Assembly (NCBI RefSeq): GCF_000739915.1
Contig: NZ_BBJT01000002.1
Coordinates: forward strand, 434,001-498,000
Reading direction: 5' to 3'
DNA from: Paenibacillus chitinolyticus NBRC 15660
Lineage (GTDB): Bacteria > Bacillota > Bacilli > Paenibacillales > NBRC-103111
DNA length: 64,000 nt
Each line of letters starts with the position of its first letter. The stretch's first letter is position 1. Position numbers and translations under genes: made by a program. This document shows positions 16,410-24,639 of the stretch, piece after piece. The notes below the pieces were generated by a model. The model worked only from the letters and a program-made list of their open reading frames with translations, had not been told where the DNA came from and ran no database searches.

Positions 16410-17453
16410 TTAAACTAAGCCGCTTTTCCGATAATCCGAAGGCGTGTAGCCCAGCTCCTTTTTAAAGGCGCGGATCAGGCTCGTGACATCGTTGTAACCG
16501 ACCTCGCTGGCAATTTGCGGCATCGACTTGTCGCTTTTAAGCAGCAGTTCTTGAGCCCGCTTCAACCGCAGTTGGGTGCGGTAGGCCATATAGGAGATCC
16601 CGGTCTTCAGTTTGAACAGATAGCTGAAATAAGGAGCGGAATATCCCACGGACGAAGCCAGTTCTTCCAGCGTGATTTCCTTGTTGTAGTGCTGCTGGAT
16701 ATATTTCTGCGCGTTGTAGATCGTGCGCTGGTTATCCGTGTACGCCGCCAGTTTGACGGCATGCTGCAGGGCTTTGAAATCGGCCGTGATCCAATTCGTC
16801 AGATCGGTGCCGTTTTGGCCGTGATAAGGCGGCAGAGAGCACTCGACCTCTCTTTCGAGCTTGGCCCCGGCACTCTGCAGAAGGATGCGGTGAAAGGCGC
16901 TGTGCCACTTCAGGCACAGATAAGGAGGCACCCCGTGCAGCGAAGCCAGCCATTTGCGGCCCGCCTTCTCCTGAGCGGAGCGGTTGTCCTGAAGCACCGC
17001 TTCGACCCAGGCTTCCGCAAGCCCTCTCCATCTGTCCGAGGTCTCGCCGATGGTATGAACCGTTTCCGGAAGCTCCTCCAGCGTCCTTCGTACGGAAGAC
17101 AAAAAGCGGTCTTTGCTCAGCGGCTTCAAGAGATAATCTTTCACTCCGCAGACCAGCGCCTCTCTCACGTACTCGAATTTATCGTGCTCGGACACAATGA
17201 TGGCGGGCGTGTACCGGAACTCCCCGGAAAGCTGACGACACAGCTCCAGGCCGGTCATATAAGGCATGCTAATGTCGGTTATGACAAGATCCGCCCCGTA
17301 CTCGCGCATGATGCGGAGCGCCTCTTTCCCGTCGGAAGCCTCGAAAATGCGCAGAACCGGAAACCTGGAATTTTCCAGCATATAACGCATCAATTTAATT
17401 GTCGTTGAATCATCGTCAACCAGTAAGATTGTATACACCTTACGAATCCCCAT
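16410..17453 (-). CDS. YesN-type response regulator with AraC DNA-binding domain
   Basis: The 347-residue protein has an N-terminal receiver domain: acidic pocket VDDDS near 12-16, phosphoacceptor Asp60 in LVITDISMP, and K in LLKPLSK. A short linker follows, then a C-terminal double helix-turn-helix of the AraC family (YIQQHYNKEITLEELASSVGYSAPYFSYLFKLKTG ... IASEVGYNDVTSLIRAFKKELGYTPSDYR). YesN-type regulators usually work with a YesM histidine kinase to switch on sugar-uptake genes. No kinase gene is adjacent here; upstream on the same strand lies a sugar-binding lipoprotein. It is shorter than most YesN proteins (about 500), with a small linker. Confidence 0.88.
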   Translation of the reverse strand: MGIRKVYTILLVDDDSTTIKLMRYMLENSRFPVLRIFEASDGKEALRIMREYGADLVITDISMPYMTGLELCRQLSGEFRYTPAIIVSEHDKFEYVREALVCGVKDYLLKPLSKDRFLSSVRRTLEELPETVHTIGETSDRWRGLAEAWVEAVLQDNRSAQEKAGRKWLASLHGVPPYLCLKWHSAFHRILLQSAGAKLEREVECSLPPYHGQNGTDLTNWITADFKALQHAVKLAAYTDNQRTIYNAQKYIQQHYNKEITLEELASSVGYSAPYFSYLFKLKTGISYMAYRTQLRLKRAQELLLKSDKSMPQIASEVGYNDVTSLIRAFKKELGYTPSDYRKSGLV

Positions 17454-17622
17454 TTCTAATGTCGAAGTATCCTGACGGACCCGTTTACAACCCGTATCTC
17501 AGCGCCATTATAGGCTCGTTCATCCCGCAGAGGCTATCATCAGAAGCTCGACTGAATCATTAAAATACGGAATCGGGCCGCTCAGGTCATGAAGCGGAAG
17601 ATCCGGCCGGCTCTTTCACCGG

Positions 17623-18948
17623 TTATTCGTTCAGATACGTATTCGCACGATCCTGAATCTCCTTGGCCACTTCTTCGGCCGATTTCTGTCCCGTGAAAAA
17701 CGCTTTGGACTCTTTAAGCAGCACATCTTCAATCATGGAGGTATTCGTAGGGATCGGGTGGATGAGCCCGGAAATCAGCTCCTTCTGGAACTCGATATCC
17801 GCCGGGTTAACGTCCACTGATCCGCCTTCCTCGGGGCCGTCCTCGATCTTGACTTTGCCGTTCTTCAACACTTGATCCAGCTGCCTGCCGTAAACGTCCT
17901 TGTTCAGCGGAAACCCGCCTAACCCATTGACACCCTGTATGTCATCAGACAGCATAAACTTAATGAACGCCCAGGCTTCCGTTTTCACCGTGGAATTCTC
18001 ATTAATGCCGAGGATCTGCTCAGGCATATAGAATCCCCCCGGCTTCTGTCCGACGGCAAGAGGACTCCGATAAAGCTTGGGCTGCTTGTACAAGGCACGG
18101 GGAAAACTGAAAAATTCCTCGGGATTTTGAATGTAGGCGCTTTTGAACGAAACGACCGCCGGCTTGTCCGCAATCACTTTCCCGTCGAATAACGCCTTAA
18201 CCTCGTTAAGCAGCCTGATAAAAGAAGCTTGATCGAATTTCGCCTTCCGGTTCGGTTCATCCACAAAGGACGAATAATCGGCTTTCACCATCGCCTTCAG
18301 CATGCTTGGCGGGCTTGCGGCATAGGCTGCCGGAGAACCGCTTTTTTTCATAGCTTTGGCTGTCTCGGCAAATTCATTCCAGGTCCAGACGGTATCGTCT
18401 ATGCCGACTCCGGCCTTCCTGACCGCCCCTTCATCCCCGACCATAGTTTCCAGCATAAAACGCATCGGCATCCCGTAAAGGACTCCGTTTATGTGGAGAT
18501 TGTCCAGGATATTGCCGAAGTACAGGTCTTTATGGAAAGAAGGATCTTGATCCATGAACCTGCTCAGATTAACAAGCGCGTTACTGCTCGCATATTTCCC
18601 CATAGGCAGCGGGTCCAAAACGAGTACGTCAGGACCTTTGCCAGACAGCATCTCGGCGTTCGTCGACTTGATGAACCTCTCCTGATCGCCTACTTTCCAG
18701 TTGTCTTTGGTTTGAACGTACGTAAGCCGAATCTCGACATCCGGATGCTTTTGCTCGAATTTCTTTTTCGCTTCCCTGAACACCTCGTCTAGAAAAAGCA
18801 TCGAAACGATCACGGTCTTTTTGCCGTTCTTGTTTTCTCCGCGTGAAGTGCCGCCGGAATCCGGGGCTTGCGTCCGTCCCCAACCTCCGCAAACTGCGGT
18901 CGTCGTAAGAAGCAGCAGGGTCGTGATCAGCAGCAGCATTCTTTTCAT
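17623..18948 (-). CDS. Extracellular sugar-type solute-binding lipoprotein
   Basis: Translation probably starts at the ATG at 18948 (MKRMLLLITTLLLL), because GGAGGG lies right before it; an upstream in-frame ATG at 18969 would add seven residues with no function. The 441-residue protein has a signal peptide ending at a Cys (TTTAVCGG), a non-canonical lipobox. A family-1 binding domain follows (KTVIVSMLFLDEVFREAKKKFEQKHPDVEIRLTYV). It would sit on the cell surface and bind a sugar. No permease genes are adjacent; the next gene down is a YesN-type regulator. It may be a sensing partner rather than a transport partner (inference). Confidence 0.82.
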   Translation of the reverse strand: MKRMLLLITTLLLLTTTAVCGGWGRTQAPDSGGTSRGENKNGKKTVIVSMLFLDEVFREAKKKFEQKHPDVEIRLTYVQTKDNWKVGDQERFIKSTNAEMLSGKGPDVLVLDPLPMGKYASSNALVNLSRFMDQDPSFHKDLYFGNILDNLHINGVLYGMPMRFMLETMVGDEGAVRKAGVGIDDTVWTWNEFAETAKAMKKSGSPAAYAASPPSMLKAMVKADYSSFVDEPNRKAKFDQASFIRLLNEVKALFDGKVIADKPAVVSFKSAYIQNPEEFFSFPRALYKQPKLYRSPLAVGQKPGGFYMPEQILGINENSTVKTEAWAFIKFMLSDDIQGVNGLGGFPLNKDVYGRQLDQVLKNGKVKIEDGPEEGGSVDVNPADIEFQKELISGLIHPIPTNTSMIEDVLLKESKAFFTGQKSAEEVAKEIQDRANTYLNE

Positions 18949-19081
18949 TCCGCCCCCCTCCCTCCACATTTCTTCCGCCGGCGCTCACGGGTATTATCTA
19001 TAGTTATAAGCCCCGTTTGTAAAAGAAAGCTCTCTAACTTGTAAACAAAATGTTTCCATTCTCGAAATCCTTGCCTAAACG

Positions 19082-19121
19082 AAAAAAATCCCCTGCAAGC
19101 CGCCGGGGCGGAGACAGGGGG
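19082..19121 (-). terminator. Terminator after the AT-rich ABC transporter block
   Basis: On the minus strand CCCCCTGTCTCCGCC...GGCGGCTTGCAGGGG forms a long GC-rich hairpin followed by ATTTTTTT. It is about 140 bp past the stop of the last ABC gene. Confidence 0.8.
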
Positions 19122-19257
19122 TTGTCTTTACAGTCAGTCTTTATTGTTACGACATAATCGTCAATTTCCAAAATCAATATGACACTGTTTCTAATAATTA
19201 ACGCGGAACAAGCCATCTATACCAATCCCATTGTCCGATTTTCAAAGATTTGCTGGT

Positions 19258-19911
19258 TTACGTGATTTTTAACAAATAAAAGCGATGGCGATATTTAACG
19301 AAAAGAATATGAAGCACGCATAAAACAATGACGGCTGCATATTGTACAATCACAAAATCGTTAACATCTGTATTGATTTTGGGTCTGTACCATTGCATGA
19401 GATAAAAGGGACCCTGACCGGCACCGCCTGTAAATAAACCGAAAAACACGTAAAATAAGGTCAGACATAATCCTATAGCGGAATTTTTAAATAAGGAGAC
19501 CAGGGTTACCGTCAAGAAAAAAACCAACAGGAACGAAGGAAATGAATTTACTGCCATGTCAGCCGTCTTCGCGAATCCGTTGTTTGAATTGATACAGATT
19601 AAAAGAGCTGTTTCATAAAAGGATCCATATAGTACCGATAAGAAGCAAGGATATATCAGCCCGTATCGGACGGATGAAAGAGGAAGAGAAATGAATAACT
19701 CCTGTTGCCGGAGAGAGCCGATCTGATATGTCACGGCTACAGCCGGAAATACATGAATCCAAAACCCGACAAACACCATGAATTCAAGCCCGTTGAAATA
19801 GCCGTAGTAATTCCCCAAACAAGCGAATGTGTATACAAGGAAAGGCAAACAAATCAATATGGTTTGAGTTCGAAAGATAAAGAACAGCATGCTTAATTCT
19901 CGCTTAACCAA
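19258..19911 (-). CDS. ABC-2 type permease subunit, small
   Basis: The 217-residue protein is almost wholly hydrophobic, with about six membrane segments and an Arg/Lys-rich C-terminus (KYRHRFYLLK). It is likely the second membrane subunit of the ABC-2-type transporter encoded upstream. The ORF opens with TTG inside the end of the ATPase gene, with GGAGGAGGG about 9-11 bp before it; an ATG lies seven codons later. The overlap implies translational coupling to the ATPase. Base composition is AT-richer than the surrounding genome. Substrate unknown. Confidence 0.7.
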   Translation of the reverse strand: MVKRELSMLFFIFRTQTILICLPFLVYTFACLGNYYGYFNGLEFMVFVGFWIHVFPAVAVTYQIGSLRQQELFISLPLSSVRYGLIYPCFLSVLYGSFYETALLICINSNNGFAKTADMAVNSFPSFLLVFFLTVTLVSLFKNSAIGLCLTLFYVFFGLFTGGAGQGPFYLMQWYRPKINTDVNDFVIVQYAAVIVLCVLHILFVKYRHRFYLLKIT

Positions 19912-20762
19912 ATCATATATCCCTCCTCCAGCGAAGGATCGGCGGGTGTAGCGTGTTCAATGGGCCGTTGGTTTGCCAGTACACGCACCGATAATCTGCC
20001 TCCCGTTTCCGATGTGGCAACAATCCGGCACTCATCGCTATCCCTGATTTTCGTAAATTCGTCCTGTGAAAGCTCCATACTCCACACTTTGTTTTCGGCC
20101 ATTTGGGTTACGTTTGCTAAAGCATTGTAAAAATCCAGATGACCATTCTTCATCATGCACACACGATCACAGGTCATAGCCACATCCTCAGTAATATGAG
20201 TGGATAACAGAATCACTCTGTGTTGTGCTTGTTGGCGCAGCAGGCTTCGAAATCTAAGACGCTCCTCGGGATCGAGTCCCGCAGTCGGTTCATCGATCAG
20301 CAATAGCTTGGGCTCATGAAGGATGGCTTGGGCAATGCCCAAGCGTTGTTTCATGCCGCCGGATAATTTTTTTATCTTATCGTCACGTTTGGACTCCAAA
20401 TTAACCTCTTGCAGCACTTGATTAATTCTTTGGCGACGTTTTTTGGAGTCGGTTAGTTTTCGTAATTGACCTACGTATTCCAGATATTCATACACAGTAA
20501 TGGATGGAAATAATCCCACATGCTGAGGCAAATATCCACATAGCTCCCTTATTTTTTCCAGGTCATGTTTCCAAGTCCATTCATCCAGTTTGATTTCTCC
20601 TTGAGTCGGCTCATAAATGGTTGCCAAAATCCGGAAAAGTGTAGTTTTTCCTGCACCATTCGGTCCGAGAACACCTGTTACACCGGTTCCGATGGCAACA
20701 TTGATTTCCTGTAAAACTTCACGTTTGCCAAAAGATTTTTTTAACCCCTTGATTTGCAGCAT
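19893..20762 (-). CDS. ABC transporter ATP-binding protein
   Basis: The 289-residue single ATPase domain is of the CcmA/NatA/BcrA class. Motifs are Walker A GPNGAGKTT, Q-loop YLPQH, signature LSGGMKQRLG, Walker B LLLIDEPTAGLD and H-loop STHITED. A C-terminal extension of about 75 residues resembles those of drug, bacteriocin-immunity and lantibiotic-resistance exporters. It lies between two membrane-subunit genes, 30 bp after the large one and overlapping the small one by 19 bp. GGAGGG precedes the ATG. Substrate cannot be inferred. Confidence 0.9.
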   Translation of the reverse strand: MLQIKGLKKSFGKREVLQEINVAIGTGVTGVLGPNGAGKTTLFRILATIYEPTQGEIKLDEWTWKHDLEKIRELCGYLPQHVGLFPSITVYEYLEYVGQLRKLTDSKKRRQRINQVLQEVNLESKRDDKIKKLSGGMKQRLGIAQAILHEPKLLLIDEPTAGLDPEERLRFRSLLRQQAQHRVILLSTHITEDVAMTCDRVCMMKNGHLDFYNALANVTQMAENKVWSMELSQDEFTKIRDSDECRIVATSETGGRLSVRVLANQRPIEHATPADPSLEEGYMIWLSEN

Positions 20763-20792
20763 AGCAGTAATCCCTCCATATAGAACAACCTT

Positions 20793-22364
20793 TCACTTCT
20801 CTTTTTCCGGGAAGAAAACACGGAATATATTGGAATCTATCTTACTCTTGGTAAGTGTAAGAAAATATTCATCGGGATTTGCGCTAAATATAGACCTAGA
20901 ATTTACGATAAAACCATGTTGAGGCAATGAAACAACTTTATCCGATGGCTGACGACCAGAATTTATAATTTCGGCTACTTGACTGACTGCTGCTCGCGCT
21001 TCTTTTAAAGAAATGAATTTGGGGATTGTAAGATCGGTTTCCTGTGTGAAAGGCCCGTATAGAAGTGTAGGACCATATGTGACTCCTGTAAGGGTTTGAT
21101 TCTCATTTTTCGATAAATTAGTTACTAGTCCTCGAAAATCCTTTACATTCACTTTCACAGAAAATTTTTCCTTAATCGCATGATGCAACGGATCCTTAGC
21201 TTCTTTGGGATCCATAGGATACCAGGGAAGAGTTGATAATAATTCGAAGGAGGTCGGGTTCATGTCTCCGTACTTCTCCGAACGGACATGAAAGGATAAT
21301 ATACCCGTCTCCGTATGTCCGGATGGAAGCTGGACAAACAACAGATTTCGATCTCTGGAAAAAGGAACCGAAGCACCGTTCCAGCTTAAACTTTGAACAT
21401 CCATGAAGTCCCATAGGGCTAGCGGAATTTGATCGGACTTTGTGCTTACATTCAAGTCTGCGACGTAAGAAAACAAATGATCCTCACGACCATGGTTGAT
21501 TTGCATGTCATAAGAAGAAATAGTAAAGTCGGCGTAATCCGGAACAGCATCGTTAAACTTGTACTCGCTTGTAACATCCGTTATTTTTTGTGAGGGCGCA
21601 AAGCCTGCAAGACACGTAAAGACAAGAAGGCAGACAATCATAAGAATGCGGGCTTTTCTTCCTTTTCTTAGCAAAGGTATGGAAACGAAGAAAACGAAGA
21701 AGCATACGAGCACAGCTAGCGTTCTCTGCCAGAAAGCTCCGTCATTCAGAATCATATGTTCGGATTGATAATAACTTTGAGTTATTGAAAGGTTCGTGTC
21801 ACCCACAGTCAGAAGAGGCAGCCAAGAAGGCGGTATAAATCCCACAAACGAATTATAAGGTCCTAACAATATCCAAATGCTGATTAATACGAGATATGCG
21901 GCAAGAGAAGGCCATAGCGTATAAATGGAGTAACCGAGTACAAGGGATACGAAAAAGGGAACCAGCCAGTTAAAAAAAGTATAGACCAATGTGATTCGGA
22001 ACTGAAACAAAGTAGCATCATCATGAATCCCATATGTTACATATAACAATGCACAAACCAAAAAGATAACATACCAAATAAAAGCGAAGATAAACCAATA
22101 GAGAATCTTTTGAAGATAATACCATTTTCCTTTGGGCAGTGAAGCAATCAATTCCGGAATGTGATTGTTATGATCTGACCTCGCCTGCTCAGCCCCGTAT
22201 AAAAGAAATAATAGATTAAAGCCCATCACAAAAAATATAAGGGAAGGAAAGTCCCTTAGCCCTTCCAAGTATTTCATGGGCAATAGGACGGAAGCCAATT
22301 CCGCAAAAATAAATAACAAGAGATATTGAGGTTGTCTCATTAATTGCTTAAATTCTTTAAGCAT
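20793..22364 (-). CDS. ABC-2 type membrane protein with large extracytoplasmic C-terminal domain
   Basis: The 523-residue protein has about seven hydrophobic segments in residues 10-260 (for example FPSLIFFVMGFNLLFLLYGA and FWQRTLAVLVCFFVFFVSIPLL). A soluble domain of about 260 residues without a closing membrane helix follows, which would lie outside the cell. This domain is beta-rich (ADFTISSYDMQINHGREDHLFSYVADLNVS...). GGAG precedes the ATG by 10 bp. It heads the ABC gene set, separated from the small secreted-protein gene by a hairpin. The architecture is unusual for a plain ABC-2 permease; a sensing or substrate-capture role for the outer domain is possible. Confidence 0.72.
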   Translation of the reverse strand: MLKEFKQLMRQPQYLLLFIFAELASVLLPMKYLEGLRDFPSLIFFVMGFNLLFLLYGAEQARSDHNNHIPELIASLPKGKWYYLQKILYWFIFAFIWYVIFLVCALLYVTYGIHDDATLFQFRITLVYTFFNWLVPFFVSLVLGYSIYTLWPSLAAYLVLISIWILLGPYNSFVGFIPPSWLPLLTVGDTNLSITQSYYQSEHMILNDGAFWQRTLAVLVCFFVFFVSIPLLRKGRKARILMIVCLLVFTCLAGFAPSQKITDVTSEYKFNDAVPDYADFTISSYDMQINHGREDHLFSYVADLNVSTKSDQIPLALWDFMDVQSLSWNGASVPFSRDRNLLFVQLPSGHTETGILSFHVRSEKYGDMNPTSFELLSTLPWYPMDPKEAKDPLHHAIKEKFSVKVNVKDFRGLVTNLSKNENQTLTGVTYGPTLLYGPFTQETDLTIPKFISLKEARAAVSQVAEIINSGRQPSDKVVSLPQHGFIVNSRSIFSANPDEYFLTLTKSKIDSNIFRVFFPEKEK

Positions 22365-22400
22365 CTATAATTGTCTCCTATTTATTGAAAGATGCAAGAA

Positions 22401-22430
22401 TAAAGAGTTAGGAAATGTCCTAACTCTTTA
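22401..22430 (-). terminator. Perfect hairpin between secreted-protein gene and ABC genes
   Basis: TAAAGAGTTAGGA and TCCTAACTCTTTA are exact complements around a 4-nt loop, followed on the minus strand by a short T-rich stretch (TTCTT). It probably acts as a partial terminator that lets more of the small secreted protein be made than of the transporter. Confidence 0.65.
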
Positions 22431-22452
22431 ATTCTCTCAAGCAAATCAAATT

Positions 22453-22827
22453 TTAATAGTTCCAAACATTCCCTGCAACTTCATCATTGTTATCACCCGT
22501 TGCTTTGATGTAATAGAGGGTGCCTTCATTCATATAGTAAGTTTTGAGGTCATATGTTTTACTTGTTCCCAAATCAATAAAATCTACAGCTTGATCCGGC
22601 AATAATGTTCTTTGTTTATATAAAGTAACTCGGCCGTTATCTCCTTGTCGAAGTGCTGCATCATAACGACCATAGATGCCATCGCCTCCCACGTACCCGC
22701 TAGTTGCACTGCTAGTGTTAAGCCCTTTAACGGTATAAGCGTGATTAGGGGCGGCAAATGCAGTGACAGCAAATGATAGGGTAACTACAGCAGATACACC
22801 TAACGCAACAATTTTACTTTTTAACAT
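22453..22827 (-). CDS. Small secreted protein of unknown function
   Basis: Translation most likely starts at the ATG at 22827 (MLKSKIVALGVSAVVTLSFA), with GGAGTG about 9 bp upstream; an earlier in-frame start at 22866 lacks support. A classic signal peptide ends in AFA before APNHAYTV, leaving a mature protein of about 98 residues. That part is Gly/Tyr-rich with no Cys (SGYVGGDGIYGRYDAAL ... YYMNEGTLYYIKATGDNNDEVAGNVWNY). I do not recognise the family. It shares strand and AT-rich composition with the ABC transporter genes that follow. An exported peptide with a dedicated or protective transporter is one reading, without direct proof. Confidence 0.7.
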   Translation of the reverse strand: MLKSKIVALGVSAVVTLSFAVTAFAAPNHAYTVKGLNTSSATSGYVGGDGIYGRYDAALRQGDNGRVTLYKQRTLLPDQAVDFIDLGTSKTYDLKTYYMNEGTLYYIKATGDNNDEVAGNVWNY

Positions 22828-22866
22828 AATAGACTTCACTCCAGTCTTATAATTTGATAACGACAA

Positions 22867-23313
22867 TTAATGAAATGACTTGAGGAGACCGATTTTTAAA
22901 ACGATAAATGAATTTATCTTTTTTTAATAAACAACCCCTTTTTTAGCGGATTAGCACGATTTCTATTTGCAAAGATTATTCCTTATAGTAAAGTTAGTAT
23001 GTAGTCTTATTTCTTTGCAAAAAGAAATCGTGACTGCTCATAGAGCCGAACCAATCGCCCGGAAAAGCTAAATTGGTTTTGGCTGTTTATGTAGACAGGA
23101 GGATAAATATAATCCTTCTGTTTTACATCGACTTTCAATTTCAATATTCATCCATATTTTACTTATATATCCATTATATCAAACAATAATAATTTTGTAT
23201 ATGTTTCTATTCTCTATGGGAAAAATAGTAACCCACCTAATAATAGCACATGAATACATTTCCTGTAAAAAAACAGCCTTCCCACAGATGAGGGACAAGC
23301 TGCTGTATTCAGT
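22867..23313. other. AT-rich noncoding stretch upstream of the small secreted-protein gene
   Basis: Long A/T runs and an imperfect inverted repeat near 23043-23087 (AGCCGAACCAAT ... ATTGGTTTTGGCT) are visible. No coding frame with a ribosome binding site was found. It presumably holds the promoter of the secreted-protein gene, but no single -35/-10 pair stands out. Confidence 0.5.
23267..23306 (-). terminator. Probable terminator downstream of the sensor operon
   Basis: On the minus strand ACAGC...CTTGTCCC pairs with GGGAAG...GCTGT with a small bulge, followed by TTTTTTTA. It lies about 180 bp past the stop of the WD-type lipoprotein gene. Confidence 0.55.
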
Positions 23314-23321
23314 ATGCAACT

Positions 23322-23480
23322 TCATTTTTTTTCAAAACTGAGCACCTCTCTGCGCCCAAATGGCATACTCGTTCGTGCTTCATCGAAGAAGCTTTTTGTT
23401 TTATATTGAAGACAACCCAATGTTTTGATGAGGTATCGATTTTCTTCTAACACTTGATCATCTATTTGGACGCTCTTACT
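23322..23480 (-). pseudogene. Possible small-protein remnant
   Basis: A minus-strand frame reads KSVQIDDQVLEENRYLIKTL, then LQYKTKSFFDEARTSMPFG and ends LSFEKK before a TGA. It looks protein-like in composition (amphipathic, charged) and fills the gap after the lipoprotein gene. It has no start codon with a ribosome binding site. It may be the 3' end of a decayed gene or chance; the family is not recognised. Confidence 0.25.
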
Positions 23481-23484
23481 GATT

Positions 23485-24639
23485 TTATTTGAATTCGATC
23501 ACAAGCGGGGTTTGTTCCGGATTGCCAGTAGCAGGCGCTCTGTCGTAAGACTTCCAGCCTGTTATCAAAATTTTCTTATTATCGGGACTCCAGTCCATTT
23601 GGGACAATACAAGACCTTTGTAGACCAATTTCTCCTTGATCATGTTATGGCCCTGCAGCTTTGCGACGTAGAGAGATTCTTCGTCCTTTGCGTAGGCGAT
23701 CGTTTTATTATCGCCGGACAGGCGGAAAGTACTGACCCCCGCAGACAGTGCGACCGTATTCTCATCGCGCTCGTCGTAAAGCGTCAGTGTATTTTTGGCG
23801 TCGAGGAAAATAATTTGGCTGTCGTTCACATAATCAAACTGCCGCTCGCTGGCCGAATGTTCGAACTTGCGGGTCCATTTATCCTCCGTAACCGCTCCGA
23901 GAGTAACATACGAACCATCTTCGCCTATTCGCCCCATCAGAGCCGTGCTGCCGTCGTCCGCAAATTTAACCGAAATCACTGTATATTTGCTATCGCGTTT
24001 CAACGCCCGTGGAGCGGGCGCCTCGCTGTTTTCCTGCCATCTCGGCAGAGGAATTTCCTGTGATGTCCGGCTGTTCATGTCGTACACGACAATGGATTCG
24101 GTCCCGTACTCTCTGCTTTTCACCGTAAAAGACAAGTATCGGCCGTTGTTGGACCAGGTCATGGCGCTGGTAATCCCTTTCCCTTTGTCCGGTACCCCGG
24201 GGGCGAAGCTTTGCGACGTATTTAAATCGAGTACATACAAAGTCTCCCCGGTACGAGACTGGCCCGTATAGGCCATATACTTCCCGTCGGGAGAAGGTTT
24301 CCCGGTCTGCGCTTCCCCCGCAAGCGGGGTCAAACTCACGGCGGTCAAATTCCGGTAATCCACCAGTTGGATATCCTGTTTCGTCACCTGATTCTTGTAA
24401 GAACCGAGCAGAAGGCGGGAAGACATCCATCCCCATACATCCACCGCCTTGTTTCCGGGTAAGGAGAGTCTGTAAATTTTGTTCGTTTCAAAATCGGTGC
24501 TTTCCTCTTCCGTATGCGCGTCTTCCGCCGTATCTCCGATCACGATGGTTTTCGCCTTCGGCAAACCCGCGCAGCCGGCCGGCATAGCTAATGCCGCCAG
24601 AAGAAGCGGCAAGCTCAGCATAGATCGTCTTGTCATCAT
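23485..24639 (-). CDS. Lipoprotein with TolB/WD-like beta-propeller repeats
   Basis: The 384-residue protein has a lipoprotein signal peptide (lipobox MPAGC, Cys about 23). A linker rich in Asp/Glu follows, then repeats of the propeller type 'KPSPDGKYMAYTG', 'MTWSNNGRYLSFT', 'RLSGDNKTIAYAKD', 'MDWSPDNKKILIT'. It would be anchored outside the membrane. Its ATG overlaps the stop of the upstream histidine kinase gene (ATGA), so the kinase, regulator and lipoprotein are one translationally coupled unit. A role as sensory accessory of the kinase is plausible but inferred from context. Confidence 0.78.
   Translation of the reverse strand: MMTRRSMLSLPLLLAALAMPAGCAGLPKAKTIVIGDTAEDAHTEEESTDFETNKIYRLSLPGNKAVDVWGWMSSRLLLGSYKNQVTKQDIQLVDYRNLTAVSLTPLAGEAQTGKPSPDGKYMAYTGQSRTGETLYVLDLNTSQSFAPGVPDKGKGITSAMTWSNNGRYLSFTVKSREYGTESIVVYDMNSRTSQEIPLPRWQENSEAPAPRALKRDSKYTVISVKFADDGSTALMGRIGEDGSYVTLGAVTEDKWTRKFEHSASERQFDYVNDSQIIFLDAKNTLTLYDERDENTVALSAGVSTFRLSGDNKTIAYAKDEESLYVAKLQGHNMIKEKLVYKGLVLSQMDWSPDNKKILITGWKSYDRAPATGNPEQTPLVIEFK

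Noticed and set aside
19034-19216. 60-codon minus-strand ORF
   Set aside because: It overlaps the terminator hairpin, lacks a ribosome binding site and resembles no protein.
22453-22827. Lactococcin-972-type bacteriocin with immunity ABC genes
   Set aside because: Gene order is suggestive, but the secreted protein lacks the lactococcin 972 sequence pattern and the large membrane protein does not match the typical immunity protein length or layout.
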